Of a DNA stretch of 64,000 nucleotides, positions 1-12,417 are shown piece after piece; the stretch's first letter is position 1; each line of letters opens with the position of its first letter. Made by a program: the position numbers and the translations under genes. The DNA is from Arthrobacter sp. cf158 (GTDB lineage: Bacteria; Actinomycetota; Actinomycetes; Actinomycetales; Micrococcaceae): positions 310,001 to 374,000 of the forward strand of contig NZ_FNNR01000002.1 of assembly GCF_900106835.1 (NCBI RefSeq), in the 5' to 3' direction. The notes beneath the pieces are model-generated. The model saw only the letters and a list, made by a program, of their open reading frames with translations. It did no database searches and was not told the DNA's origin.

Positions 1-1
1 C

Positions 2-322
2 TGGTATGCATACGAACTGCTGACGGGGGCTCCGGTACTCAACTTCTGGGGTGCCGTGTTCACGCTCGGCCTCCTTGTTGCGTTTTCAGCGTGGTTGTTT
101 GCTGTAGGCCATTTCCTTTTCCGTGGATACAGGTGGACTCGCGCGGCAGCGCTTGTGGCCCAATTGTTTGTTCTAACTATTGGCTTCCCGACGATGACCG
201 GGGGGCTGGTGCTGCAAGGGCTGGCGATGATCGTCCCTGCCTTGGCTGCGATCGTGTTCTTGTTCCAAAAGGACGTCGTTGGCTTTGCGTCGCGCGTTGG
301 CGGGTCGTCCCGCGCGCTGTGA
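2..322 (+). CDS. partial small membrane protein, 5' end outside window
   Basis: The reading frame is open from the first bases of the window and stops at TGA 320-322, so this is the C-terminal part of a gene that starts upstream. A GTG at 56 could be a start, but the upstream codons (W-Y-A-Y-E-L-L-T-G) read as protein and continue the frame. About three hydrophobic segments separated by a short basic stretch (RGYRWTRAAAL) indicate an integral membrane protein. I do not recognise the family. It converges with the large ATPase gene on the other strand, with only 28 bases between their ends. Confidence 0.5.
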   Translation, partial: WYAYELLTGAPVLNFWGAVFTLGLLVAFSAWLFAVGHFLFRGYRWTRAAALVAQLFVLTIGFPTMTGGLVLQGLAMIVPALAAIVFLFQKDVVGFASRVGGSSRAL

Positions 323-350
323 GCAGGTACGCCTCATGCAGGCCGGCATC

Positions 351-3300
351 TCAATAGCGGGATAAGCCGCGGGGTGGGAAGTCCTTTGAGAATGCTCCTT
401 GAAATGGCCGCATGTCCGTTCCGTTCACGATGAAGCCGCGGCCCGGGCGTACTGTTGAATCGACGTCAAGCCGCACTCCGAGCATTTCGCCGTCGTGTGG
501 TGAACCCGGAGCCAAAACCAATCCCATCCGGATGCTCTGCACTTCCCGGGCCAGCGGCAAATGATGCAGAAGACCTGGTCCAGGCGTGGCTGTCAGCACG
601 ATTCCATGTACTTTTCCGTACAAGGCAGCCAAAGCCTGTCGCCCCTGGACGTCCAAGGAATCGGCGTCATCCACCAGCAGCACGCTTTTTGGGTCCAGGT
701 TTCCGGCATCTACTTCGCGTTCGGCCGACGCCCAGAATTCGTCGTGGGAGGTTCGGTCACCGGGGGTTATCCAGGGAATCAACGGATTGAGGGTTTGCAG
801 CGACCCCAGCGCTGAGCTCTTCCCCGTCCCTCGACCTCCAAGAATCGTGCTCACTCCTCCTGCCCGTAGCGGCAGCGATACAGGCGTACCTTCGTCACCA
901 CCAAGTCCGATCCACAAGACGGGATCCGCATCCTGGTCCACCAGACCCCGGTCAAGACGCGTCAGGGCCTGTTCTGGAAGGAGCCGGTCCGTGCGGGCTT
1001 CCAAGAGCCGATCTTGGAATTCCCGTGTGCTGAGGTGATCCGGGAGCGGGAGAACCCTGAACGGCGGTGGCGATGAGGTGAGATCGAGGTATGGCCAAGA
1101 TCCTTCGTAAGGGGCTTGCCGAAATTGTGCCACCATGGTTTGCCCGTCGACCCAGCTTCCCGTGAGAACTGAGCGTCCGGGAATGGCTTCCACCTCCGGA
1201 AGCCGCGGCCAGTGAAAGCGCGACTCCTCCGTGGACCCGCAAGGAAAAAAAGCGCGATTCTGAATCGCGGCAAAGAACCGTGAGCTGACCAGTTCCCGTT
1301 CACCGGAAATCAGCACAATGATGCCCAGGGGACCGCCGTCCCTGACTATGTCCTGCAGAACAGCCTCTGCCCAGGCGAACGGCCCGGCCCGGAAGCTGGC
1401 TGCCCAGGAACACCACCCAGTGATAATCAAGCCCAGGGGTTTGTTGGTGCGGTCGGCGCCCCGTGCTGAACGTCGAATTTCCATTTCTTCAGCAAGTCGC
1501 CTTAACACACGCGAGGCAAGTTGTACTTGGTGCAGGCCAGCGATGGCCCCGATCCTTCCCTGTCCTGCGGGTTCACTCATGAAGCCGGCGCCGTCCAGAA
1601 CATAGACGTGCGGTTGGGGTCCTTGGGCAGCGAACATGGCCGAGGTAGCCCGGAAACAATCGTGTAAGCCACTTGCGGCACTGCCGATCATCGCCAAGTG
1701 GCCATGCTCGGCAGGGAACCAGAACAGGGGGTCGACGCGTTGCTGGGACGGCACGTCTGCCAAGGCCACTGGCCCAACGGCCCATGGCGCTGTCACGGAA
1801 TTCTGCAGGGTCGGGGAGGTTAACGTTGAGGGCATTGGGGTCTGCCATGGGATCGAAGTGGGCAGCGGTGCTGCGACAGGCTGCCGCGGGAGAGGCCGGC
1901 TGAGGAACTGCCAGGCGTCCTGGACAGCCGAAACGAGCTGTAGCGCGCATGCATCCGAGAGGGCATCCTGATGACGGTTCACAGGTTTGACTGCATGGTT
2001 TTGCTGCAGAGCCTGCGCAGTCGCCTGCACGCGCTGGGATTGGTTTTCGCGGAGCGGTCCGTCAGGTATTTGCAGGTCAGGATCAAAGGCAAGAGTCGCG
2101 GCTTGGAACTCTTGCGGCTTGCTCGAGGCCTTGGCAAGAAACGCCCGGCCCGGGGCGGCGACAGGTATCGACGCTGCAGCCTTGGAATTGATGATGTCCA
2201 TGGACTCGCTGTCGGACTGCACTCGGAGCGCGATACTCGACGTCACATTTGCCCGGATATCGGCAGTCAACGCTCCTTGGGGCCGCTGAGTTGCCATCAC
2301 AAGGTGAATGCCCAGGGACCTTCCTATAGTGGCCACCCGCATGAGCTCGCGGAGGGCACCCGGGGCGTCGTCAATCAACATCCGGAACTCATCGATGACC
2401 ACCACGAGGTGAGGGAGCACCGTGGATTGGCCGGCAGGGGAGCGCCGATAGTGTGCCAGGTCCGATGCTCCCGCCTTGGCGAACAGCTCTTCGCGGTACC
2501 GGATCTCTGACCTGAGTGAAGCCAGAGCACGATCCAGATGCTGGGCACCAAGATCCGTCAGAAAGCCAACACAATGTGGAAGACCGGCTAGAGGGCGCAA
2601 GCCCGAGCCGCCCTTGAAATCCAGGAAGAAGAAGGTTGTGTGTTCCGGAGAATAGCTCAAAGCCATGGATGCTATGAGCGTCCGGAGGAGTTCGGACTTA
2701 CCGGAGCCTGTGGTTCCTGCAACCAAAAGATGGGGGCCGTCACTCTTGAAATCGAAGGTCACCCATCCGTCCTGACCTTGGCCCAGTACTGCCCTGAGCC
2801 CGTTGTGCAATGTGGGCTCATCCCAGCGTCGAAGGATTCTCCGCTGTCCGGATGGAAGCAGCTCATTCAGAGAACACCAATCAGGAACACCGTCGTCTCT
2901 GGCGGAATCCTCCAAACCTGACATCGCAGCCACATTTCGGCAGTACCCGTCAAAGACGGAGTCCGGAACAAGGTCCGGAACAAAGTGTTGGCGCTCGCCG
3001 CCAAACACCACGTGCCCTGAAGTACCTGAGGGTGAGAGGTCGATGGTGGGCCAGGCATGGTCGGGCGAAGAAGAGCAATAGATCACCTGCCATCCCGCGC
3101 TGCTGGCGGCGTCCAACAACGGCTCAGGGAGGTCAGTCCTGTCGCGGGCCGGATCGGCAATAAAGATCAGCCTTCCGCTGCGGAAGTCTTTCTGCCGGTG
3201 GAGGGCCGTCAGAGCTGCACCCTGGTGGGTAACCAGGGTTACCCCCGGCATGAACCGTGCGCTCAGGGGCAGCCGCTCCACCGGCCCGACGATAATCACA

Positions 3301-4496
3301 GGCAACTCAGCCGCACAGGGGTAGCTGCTCAGCTGGACAACAATGAAGCGGAGCAGAGCATCCACATGGGCAGGGTGACCCCTAAGACCAACCACAGGAT
3401 GCCCTGGATCCAACGTCATGGCCGCAGCACCAATGGGCGGCGGACGGAACTGAGGATCGTCCGGCACCAACCGAATATTTGCCACGGCCGCAGTGATGCC
3501 CAGCCGGACCCACGCACCCAGTGGTTCGTCACCGCCTCCGGCCTGGGGGCCTGCAGCCAACGGCAAACGGGTCATCCCCTGGATGGCATTCGGAACCGCT
3601 TGGCGCATAGCATCAGACCTCCTGTGGGCAGCCATCACCATCTCGGCGGCAGATGGCGAGCTGTGACGGCGCCGATCGGTGTCCTCGAGGACAGCCCGCG
3701 TAACAGCCCTTCTACATTCCCGGCGACTCCTGTGACCGGTGATCAGGGGAACAAGGAGAGTGACTGCGGAAATGACCGTGAATCCCAGGTACATCCACAT
3801 TCCGGTGGCAACGGCTAAGCCAACTCCCGCAATCAAAGGGAGCGCTGCCGTCAGTGCGAGGCTAATTCGGTTGCCTGTGCTCCGAGCGAAGGGCACTTCG
3901 ATAGGGTTCGCGACGGAGCGGCCGGCATCGTTCGAGATCATGGGGAATGGGCCACATTCCGCCAACACCGAGAAGGTGGAGTTTCCACACTGAACCGTTT
4001 GCCCGGAGGTCAGTGATTCACGTCGCTTGGGCTGCCCATCCACCACCACAGGGCTGGAGGCCTTGACTTCATGCAGCGTCAGGGTGGTGCTGGACACCTC
4101 CAGGACGGCATGTTCACGGGACATGCCCGGATCCGCCACCTGAATGTCGACGAGGCCCCTGCCGATGATGAACCGGCCGCGCTTAAGCTGGAACACGCTA
4201 CCGGCGCTGGGGCCGGAATGGGTCAACAGCATCAACGGGAGGGACGACGGTTCCCGGTCCGCGCGGGGCACCTGGCCCTCCACGATGACGGCGCCTGTTA
4301 CCAGGGGCGGCAACCCCACAGTGAGAGTGGACAGATCGCGTCCGTCCACCGAGAGGTTGCCGGTCCCGCGATGCTCCTGGAGGAGGCTTTGAAGGTGGAG
4401 GCCGGAAACACCGTTGGCCACGGCGATGGTCAATTCTTCCGGGGCTGACCACCCCGCAGCACCCGGGCCACGCACCAATGTGCACTCCAAGGTCAT
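351..4496 (-). CDS. FHA-domain FtsK/SpoIIIE-type ATPase (EccC/EssC-like)
   Basis: This is a very large membrane-anchored ATPase of the kind that drives type VII (ESX/Ess) secretion. Numbered from the first possible ATG (4511), an FHA domain lies at about 115-180 (IIGRG, SREHA). Two adjacent membrane segments fall at about 216-258. An FtsK motor domain has Walker A GTTGSGKS at about 599 and Walker B VVVIDEF. A further weak module follows, then a C-terminal ATPase with GGRGTGKS at about 1225 and VLLVDDAD. I chose the ATG at 4496 because AGGAGG lies four bases upstream of it, whereas the ATG at 4511 lies before that site. The protein is then 1381 aa. FHA plus tandem FtsK domains fits EssC-like proteins of actinobacteria better than the DNA translocase FtsK. 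No WXG100 substrate or other Ecc gene is visible beside it. Confidence 0.8.
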   Translation of the reverse strand: MTLECTLVRGPGAAGWSAPEELTIAVANGVSGLHLQSLLQEHRGTGNLSVDGRDLSTLTVGLPPLVTGAVIVEGQVPRADREPSSLPLMLLTHSGPSAGSVFQLKRGRFIIGRGLVDIQVADPGMSREHAVLEVSSTTLTLHEVKASSPVVVDGQPKRRESLTSGQTVQCGNSTFSVLAECGPFPMISNDAGRSVANPIEVPFARSTGNRISLALTAALPLIAGVGLAVATGMWMYLGFTVISAVTLLVPLITGHRSRRECRRAVTRAVLEDTDRRRHSSPSAAEMVMAAHRRSDAMRQAVPNAIQGMTRLPLAAGPQAGGGDEPLGAWVRLGITAAVANIRLVPDDPQFRPPPIGAAAMTLDPGHPVVGLRGHPAHVDALLRFIVVQLSSYPCAAELPVIIVGPVERLPLSARFMPGVTLVTHQGAALTALHRQKDFRSGRLIFIADPARDRTDLPEPLLDAASSAGWQVIYCSSSPDHAWPTIDLSPSGTSGHVVFGGERQHFVPDLVPDSVFDGYCRNVAAMSGLEDSARDDGVPDWCSLNELLPSGQRRILRRWDEPTLHNGLRAVLGQGQDGWVTFDFKSDGPHLLVAGTTGSGKSELLRTLIASMALSYSPEHTTFFFLDFKGGSGLRPLAGLPHCVGFLTDLGAQHLDRALASLRSEIRYREELFAKAGASDLAHYRRSPAGQSTVLPHLVVVIDEFRMLIDDAPGALRELMRVATIGRSLGIHLVMATQRPQGALTADIRANVTSSIALRVQSDSESMDIINSKAAASIPVAAPGRAFLAKASSKPQEFQAATLAFDPDLQIPDGPLRENQSQRVQATAQALQQNHAVKPVNRHQDALSDACALQLVSAVQDAWQFLSRPLPRQPVAAPLPTSIPWQTPMPSTLTSPTLQNSVTAPWAVGPVALADVPSQQRVDPLFWFPAEHGHLAMIGSAASGLHDCFRATSAMFAAQGPQPHVYVLDGAGFMSEPAGQGRIGAIAGLHQVQLASRVLRRLAEEMEIRRSARGADRTNKPLGLIITGWCSWAASFRAGPFAWAEAVLQDIVRDGGPLGIIVLISGERELVSSRFFAAIQNRAFFPCGSTEESRFHWPRLPEVEAIPGRSVLTGSWVDGQTMVAQFRQAPYEGSWPYLDLTSSPPPFRVLPLPDHLSTREFQDRLLEARTDRLLPEQALTRLDRGLVDQDADPVLWIGLGGDEGTPVSLPLRAGGVSTILGGRGTGKSSALGSLQTLNPLIPWITPGDRTSHDEFWASAEREVDAGNLDPKSVLLVDDADSLDVQGRQALAALYGKVHGIVLTATPGPGLLHHLPLAREVQSIRMGLVLAPGSPHDGEMLGVRLDVDSTVRPGRGFIVNGTDMRPFQGAFSKDFPPRGLSRY

Positions 4497-4639
4497 AACT
4501 CCTCCTGGCATCTCGAATTTAACGGGTGTGCTGTTTCTCGGCGGTCGCCACCATCGACGTTATGGACTTGGGCGCCGGACCGCTGCTCTCATCAGCGTGT
4601 ATGTGGACAACTCCGGCAATCCCACGCCGCTTAGGCCCT

Positions 4640-4671
4640 TTGACGCTGAGGCATGGTGTCTCAGCTAAGAT
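4640..4671 (+). promoter_or_regulatory. possible promoter of the glycan operon
   Basis: TTGACG (4640-4645) and TAAGAT (4666-4671) precede the acetyltransferase start. The spacer of 20 bases is longer than ideal. A small dyad, CTGAG...CTCAG, lies between the two elements. This is a sequence match only. Confidence 0.25.
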
Positions 4672-4715
4672 GAATCTCGTTGTCGCGTGTGCTCAATGAG
4701 GAAGGACCTTCACCG

Positions 4716-5306
4716 GTGATAGTGGTTGCGGAGAGCGCCGATGTTTCAGACAAGGCGGTAATTGGTGATGGATCAAAGATTTGGCATCTCGCCCAAGTCC
4801 GCGAGCAGGCCGAGTTAGGCGTCAATTGCATCGTGGGGCGTGGTGCGTACATTGGCACCGGAGTCAAGATGGGGGACAACTGCAAAGTTCAGAATTATGC
4901 CCTCGTCTACGAGCCCGCGGAACTGGAAGCCGGTGTCTTCATTGGCCCTGCTGTAGTGCTGACAAATGACACCTACCCCCGAGCCGTTAGCCCGGACGGC
5001 AGCCTGAAGAGCGCTCACGACTGGGAGCCTGTCGGCGTCACCATCCGTGAAGGTGCTTCCATCGGCGCCCGTGCAGTTTGCGTCGCTCCTGTGACGATTG
5101 GGCGGTGGGCCACAGTTGCCGCCGGTGCAGTTGTTGCCAAAGACGTCCCTGATTTTGCCCTGATGGTCGGAGTTCCGGCCAAGCGCCATGGTTGGGTCGG
5201 CAAAGCTGGTTTCCCGCTACAGCGCAGCGGCGAGAACTGGGTATGTCCTGAGACCGGCGCTACATATGTTGAACAGAACGAGATCCTTCGAGAGGTAGAG
5301 GCATGA
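4716..5306 (+). CDS. WbpD/WlbB-like sugar N-acetyltransferase
   Basis: This 196-aa protein is a left-handed beta-helix acetyltransferase. Hexapeptide repeats run through most of it (IGDGSKIWHLAQVR, IVGRGAYIGTGVKMG, VTIREGASIGARAVCVAPVTIG), ending in the family's typical VGVPAKRHGWVGKAG. Relatives acetylate the 3-amino group of UDP-2-acetamido-3-amino-hexuronic acid using acetyl-CoA in the cytoplasm. The frame extends upstream to a TTG at 4680, but GTG 4716 is preceded by AGGAAGGA at 4699-4706 with a nine-base spacer and gives a family-like N-terminus. The stop overlaps the start of the next gene (ATGA), so the two are translationally coupled. The exact sugar substrate is inferred from the two following genes. 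Confidence 0.85.
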   Translation: MIVVAESADVSDKAVIGDGSKIWHLAQVREQAELGVNCIVGRGAYIGTGVKMGDNCKVQNYALVYEPAELEAGVFIGPAVVLTNDTYPRAVSPDGSLKSAHDWEPVGVTIREGASIGARAVCVAPVTIGRWATVAAGAVVAKDVPDFALMVGVPAKRHGWVGKAGFPLQRSGENWVCPETGATYVEQNEILREVEA

Positions 5307-6394
5307 GCCCCGAATTCATTCCCCCCGCCAAGCCCATCATCGGCGATGAGGAACGCAAGGCCGTAGATGCCGTGCTGGCCTCCGGTCAGCTCGCCCAGGG
5401 TTCGGAGGTTGCGTCCTTCGAGCAGGAATTCTCGCAAGTCCTCCTTGACGGCAGGGCTTCGGTTGCCGTTAACTCCGGGACATCTGGCCTGCACCTCGGC
5501 TTGCTGGCGGCCGGCATTGGCCCCGGCGATGAAGTTATTGTTCCGTCGTTCACGTTTGCGGCTACTGCCAACTCTGTGGCGCTGACGGGCGCGACCCCCG
5601 TATTCGCGGATGTTGACTTGGACCACTACACCCTGGACCCCGCGTCCGTCGAGTCCAAAATCACGGACCGCACGGCGGCCATTATGCCGGTTCACCTTTA
5701 CGGGCACCCGTTCGACGTTGACGCCATCGGTGCTCTTGCTTCAAAGCATGGTGTGAAGGTGTTCGAGGACGCTGCCCAGGCGCATGGCGCCGCAGTCAAT
5801 GGTCGCAAGGTAGGCACCTTCGGCGACTTTGCAATGTTCAGCCTTTACCCCACCAAGAACATGACTTCCGGTGAGGGCGGCATGGTCAGCACGGGCCTGG
5901 CCGACGTCGAACGCAGGCTGCGGTTGCTTCGCAACCAGGGCATGGAACGTCAGTACGAAAACGAACTGGTCGGCTTCAACTGCCGCATGACCAACATCCA
6001 TGCTGCCATTGGCCGCGTTCAGTTGACGAAGGTAAATGGCTGGACCAAGACCCGCCAGGAGAACGCTGCCTTCTTCGATGCGAACATCGAAGGCGTCGTT
6101 ACTCCGAAGGTTGCTGCCGGGTACGAACACGTTTACCACCAGTACACCATCCGCATCGCTGAGGACCGCGACGGTTTCGCGAAGGCCTTGCGGGAGGAAT
6201 ACAACGTAGGGTGCGGCGTCTATTACCCCATCCCCAACCACCGACTTGCGCCCTTCCAGACCTCGGACGACCTTCCTGTTACTGAAGAAGCCGCCGCGAG
6301 CGTCCTGTCCCTTCCTGTACACCCGTCGCTGAGCCAGGACGACCTGGAGCGCATCGTTGCTGCCGTGAACGCCATTGCAAAGGCAGGCAGCTAG
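5303..6394 (+). CDS. DegT/DnrJ/EryC1 sugar aminotransferase (WbpE-like)
   Basis: This 363-aa PLP-dependent aminotransferase has the family hallmarks: VNSGTSGLHLGLLAAGIGPGDEVI near the N-terminus, FEDAAQAHGA binding the cofactor pyridine ring, and the Schiff-base lysine in SLYPTKNMTSGEGG. Its length is normal for the family. WbpE-type members convert a UDP-3-keto-hexuronate into the 3-amino sugar with glutamate as donor. It sits between the acetyltransferase and a Gfo/Idh dehydrogenase, overlapping both genes by one to four bases. That gives the three enzymes of the WbpB-WbpE-WbpD route. A different 3-amino sugar remains possible. Confidence 0.88.
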   Translation: MSPEFIPPAKPIIGDEERKAVDAVLASGQLAQGSEVASFEQEFSQVLLDGRASVAVNSGTSGLHLGLLAAGIGPGDEVIVPSFTFAATANSVALTGATPVFADVDLDHYTLDPASVESKITDRTAAIMPVHLYGHPFDVDAIGALASKHGVKVFEDAAQAHGAAVNGRKVGTFGDFAMFSLYPTKNMTSGEGGMVSTGLADVERRLRLLRNQGMERQYENELVGFNCRMTNIHAAIGRVQLTKVNGWTKTRQENAAFFDANIEGVVTPKVAAGYEHVYHQYTIRIAEDRDGFAKALREEYNVGCGVYYPIPNHRLAPFQTSDDLPVTEEAAASVLSLPVHPSLSQDDLERIVAAVNAIAKAGS

Positions 6395-7380
6395 TGGCCA
6401 ATTTGCGCGCCGGCCTCATCGGCCTGGGCATGATGGGCCGCCACCACGCACGCGTTATCCGCGAGCTTGAAGGCGTTGATCTGGTGGCCGTTGCGGATTC
6501 CTTCGGGGACCCCCACAACGTCGCCGACGGCCTGACTGTGTTCAACACGGTCGAAGAGCTGATTGCCCAAGGCATCGACATGGCCGTAGCTGCCGTGCCC
6601 ACCATCCTTCACGAGGAGGTTGCGCTTCAGCTCGCTGACGCCGGCGTTCACTGCCTCGTTGAAAAGCCGATCGCCAACGATTCCGAGTCCGGCCGACGCA
6701 TCGCCGAGGCTTTTGAGTCCAGGGGACTCATTGGAGCAGTTGGACACATTGAGCGCTTCAATCCGTCGCTGCAGAGTCTTCGGGACCGGCTGGAGAACGG
6801 CGATTTGGGCGAGGTCTACCAAATCAGCACCAGGCGGCAAGGACCGTTCCCGGCGCGCATTGCCGACGTCGGGGTGGTCAAGGACCTGGCAACCCACGAC
6901 ATCGATCTCACGGCATGGCTTGCCCAGAGTAACTTCATCAACGTTGTTGCGCACACCACTTCCCGCAGCGGTCGTGAGCACGAGGACATGGTCACGGCTA
7001 TTGGCCATCTGAAGAGCGGAGTGGTGACAAATCACATTGTCAACTGGCTCTCGCCCATGAAAGAGCGGACCACCGTGGTTCTTGGCGAACGCGGCGCCTT
7101 TATCGCGGACACCATTTCCGCCGACTTGACCTTCGTTGAGAACGGGACATTCCAGACGGATTGGGATTCCGTTGCGGCCTTCCGCGGTGTTTCGGAGGGT
7201 TCCTCGACCCGCTTTGCCTTGGCTAAGCGCGAGCCCCTCAAGATGGAGCACGAGGCGTTCCGCGACGCAGTTCTCGGAAAGTCCCTCAACATCGTGACGA
7301 TGGCGGAAGGACTGGAGACTTTGAGGGTCGCAGAAGCCGTTTTGGATTCCGCCAAGTCCGGCTCAGTCATCACGCTCTGA
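6394..7380 (+). CDS. Gfo/Idh/MocA oxidoreductase (WbpB/WlbA-like)
   Basis: This 328-aa NAD-dependent dehydrogenase has an N-terminal Rossmann motif (GLGMMGRHHARVI) and the catalytic VEKPIAND segment. GHIERFNP follows, as in WlbA/WbpB enzymes that oxidise C3 of UDP-GlcNAcA. The start is GTG 6394, overlapping the stop of the aminotransferase. With the two upstream genes it would supply the 3-keto intermediate for the aminotransferase. The 6-dehydrogenase that makes UDP-GlcNAcA is not in the window and must be elsewhere if this pathway is right. It is the last gene before two hairpins that mark a transcription boundary. Confidence 0.85.
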   Translation: MANLRAGLIGLGMMGRHHARVIRELEGVDLVAVADSFGDPHNVADGLTVFNTVEELIAQGIDMAVAAVPTILHEEVALQLADAGVHCLVEKPIANDSESGRRIAEAFESRGLIGAVGHIERFNPSLQSLRDRLENGDLGEVYQISTRRQGPFPARIADVGVVKDLATHDIDLTAWLAQSNFINVVAHTTSRSGREHEDMVTAIGHLKSGVVTNHIVNWLSPMKERTTVVLGERGAFIADTISADLTFVENGTFQTDWDSVAAFRGVSEGSSTRFALAKREPLKMEHEAFRDAVLGKSLNIVTMAEGLETLRVAEAVLDSAKSGSVITL

Positions 7381-7404
7381 AGCAGCAACATCAAGCAAGG
7401 CAAT

Positions 7405-7437
7405 AAAGGGGAGTTGGCCATTGGCCAGCTTCCCTTT
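7405..7437 (+). terminator. hairpin downstream of the oxidoreductase gene
   Basis: Arms 7405-7420 and 7422-7437 pair along almost their full length with two G-T wobbles, closing on a very short loop. There is no strong T tract. A second GC-rich hairpin (CCGGGGCGG 7446-7454 with CCGCCCCGG 7472-7480) follows at once, so the pair probably ends or attenuates transcription before glf. Confidence 0.55.
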
Positions 7438-7515
7438 GCCGTTTGCCGGGGCGGCCCACTGCCACCGTAAGCCGCCCCGGATACAGGGAACCCGTGCCTT
7501 GTCGGGTAGCCTTGA

Positions 7516-10751
<3,236 letters not shown>

Positions 10752-10753
10752 CG

Positions 10754-11611
10754 ATGTCGAACTCCACTGATACTTATGCTGTTCCGGGGGTAGGTGCCGG
10801 ACTGCTCGATGTTTACCGGCGCCGGTACCTCCTCAAACTGATTGTTCGCAAGGAACTGCGTGTTCGCTACCGAGGGTCAGTTCTTGGGCTGGCCTGGTCC
10901 TACGTAAAGCCACTTGTCCAGTACGTAGTCCTGTTCTTTGCCTTGGGCATTGTCCTGCGGGTTGGGGACCAGATTCCCAACTATGCGCTCTACATGTTCT
11001 CGGGTGTCATCGTCATTAACTTCTTCTCCGAAGCCTTTTCGAATGCCACGCGGTCCATTGTGTCCAACGCGGCGTTGGTGAAGAAGATCTATCTTCCCCG
11101 TGAGCTGTTTCCCGTGGCTTCAGTGTGGGTGGCGGCCGTTCACTTCCTCCCACAATTGATTGTCCTGCTCGCTGCCGCGTTGCTGAGTGGCTGGCATCCG
11201 GACGTCATGCAGCTCTTTGGTGCCCTGCTGGGCTTCATCATCGTTGCTGTAACGGCAACGGGCCTGGGACTGTTGGCGGGTGCCATCAACGTGTTCTTCC
11301 GGGATGCCGAAAACATCGTGGACATGTTGATGATGATCGTCACCTGGACATCGCCTGTCCTCTACGACTGGACCATGATCCGCCGTTTGGCAGCACCGTG
11401 GGTTCTGACGATTTACCAGCTCAACCCCATTACGGTCGCTGTGGAGCTGTTCCACTGGGCGTTCTGGTATCCAACTGTCGATCAACCCGTTGAACTCCCG
11501 CCTCACCTTTTGGTCACGGGATTCATCGGTTTGGGAATGGCAGCGTTGTTCCTTGTTATTGGCCAGATCGTCTTCCGACGGCTCGAGGGCCACTTTGCGC
11601 AGGAGGTCTAG
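10754..11611 (+). CDS. wzm: ABC-2 polysaccharide exporter permease
   Basis: This 285-aa inner-membrane permease has about six membrane segments and the family signature KELRVRYRGSVLGLAWSYVKPL near the N-terminus. It is followed directly by the matching ATPase and preceded by the galactofuranosyltransferase. The same association is known for the Rv3781/Rv3783 galactan exporter of mycobacteria. The complex should flip undecaprenyl-linked glycan to the outer face of the membrane. Confidence 0.9.
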   Translation: MSNSTDTYAVPGVGAGLLDVYRRRYLLKLIVRKELRVRYRGSVLGLAWSYVKPLVQYVVLFFALGIVLRVGDQIPNYALYMFSGVIVINFFSEAFSNATRSIVSNAALVKKIYLPRELFPVASVWVAAVHFLPQLIVLLAAALLSGWHPDVMQLFGALLGFIIVAVTATGLGLLAGAINVFFRDAENIVDMLMMIVTWTSPVLYDWTMIRRLAAPWVLTIYQLNPITVAVELFHWAFWYPTVDQPVELPPHLLVTGFIGLGMAALFLVIGQIVFRRLEGHFAQEV

Positions 11612-12343
11612 ATGGGCGCCGCAGTAATCGTCAAAGGCCTGAAAAAGACGTTCAACCTTCGCCACTCCCACTCCTTGAAAGAGACGCTCGTTTGGCTTGT
11701 CAAAGGCCGGAAGGGGGATCTCACCAAGAAGTTCGACGCCCTGCACGATGTCAGCTTCGAGATTCAACCTGGGGAGACTGTGGCCCTGTTGGGCTTCAAT
11801 GGTTCCGGTAAGTCCACTCTGCTGAAGCTGATCTCGGGCGTTATCCTGCCTGACCAGGGAACGGTGCGCACCAAGGGCCGGGTAGCCGGCCTGATTGAGG
11901 TCGGAGCCGGCTTCCACCCGGATTTGTCCGGGCGCGAGAACGTCTACCTCAATGCCGCCATCCTTGGCATGTCTGAACAGGAGATCCACGAGAAGTTCGA
12001 CGACATCGTTGCCTTCTCCGAAATTGAGCAGTTCATTGACACCGAAGTGAAGTTCTACTCCTCAGGGATGTTCCTTCGGCTTGCCTTCGCGGTAGCAGTC
12101 CATACTCAGCCTGATATCTTCCTGGTGGATGAGATTCTGGCCGTGGGGGACGAGCCGTTCCAGAGGAAATGCCTGGCCAAAATCAAGCAACTCTCTGATG
12201 AAGGCCGGACCTTGGTAGTGGTCAGCCACGACCTCGACATGATCTCTCGAATCTGTGACAGAGGTGTGGTGCTCTCTTCCGGTACTGTCCAGTTCGAAGG
12301 ACCGGCAGACCAAGCCGTGGCTTGGCTGAGGGAACGTAACTAA
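11612..12343 (+). CDS. wzt: ABC polysaccharide exporter ATPase
   Basis: This 243-aa nucleotide-binding protein has Walker A GFNGSGKST, a degenerate signature segment KFYSSGMFLRLAFAVA, Walker B DIFLVDEILAVGD and the switch histidine in VVVSHDLD. The IEVGAGFHPDLSGRENVYLN motif is specific to polysaccharide and teichoic acid exporters (Wzt/TagH). It lacks the C-terminal carbohydrate-binding domain of Wzt types that recognise a capped O-antigen end, so chain length is probably not sensed here. AGGAGG precedes the ATG closely, and the gene begins one base after wzm ends. Confidence 0.92.
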   Translation: MGAAVIVKGLKKTFNLRHSHSLKETLVWLVKGRKGDLTKKFDALHDVSFEIQPGETVALLGFNGSGKSTLLKLISGVILPDQGTVRTKGRVAGLIEVGAGFHPDLSGRENVYLNAAILGMSEQEIHEKFDDIVAFSEIEQFIDTEVKFYSSGMFLRLAFAVAVHTQPDIFLVDEILAVGDEPFQRKCLAKIKQLSDEGRTLVVVSHDLDMISRICDRGVVLSSGTVQFEGPADQAVAWLRERN

Positions 12344-12417
12344 CCTGCAATTGAATTGCAATGAGTCGTCTGTCAACGGATGGCTAGTGGAAGCATCTAA
12401 GAAAGGCGACCGTAGGA

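Noticed and set aside
12346..12362. Small palindrome TGCAATT-G-AATTGCA after wzt as a terminator
   Set aside because: The stem is short, AT-rich and lacks a T tract, and the downstream gene appears to be in the same operon.
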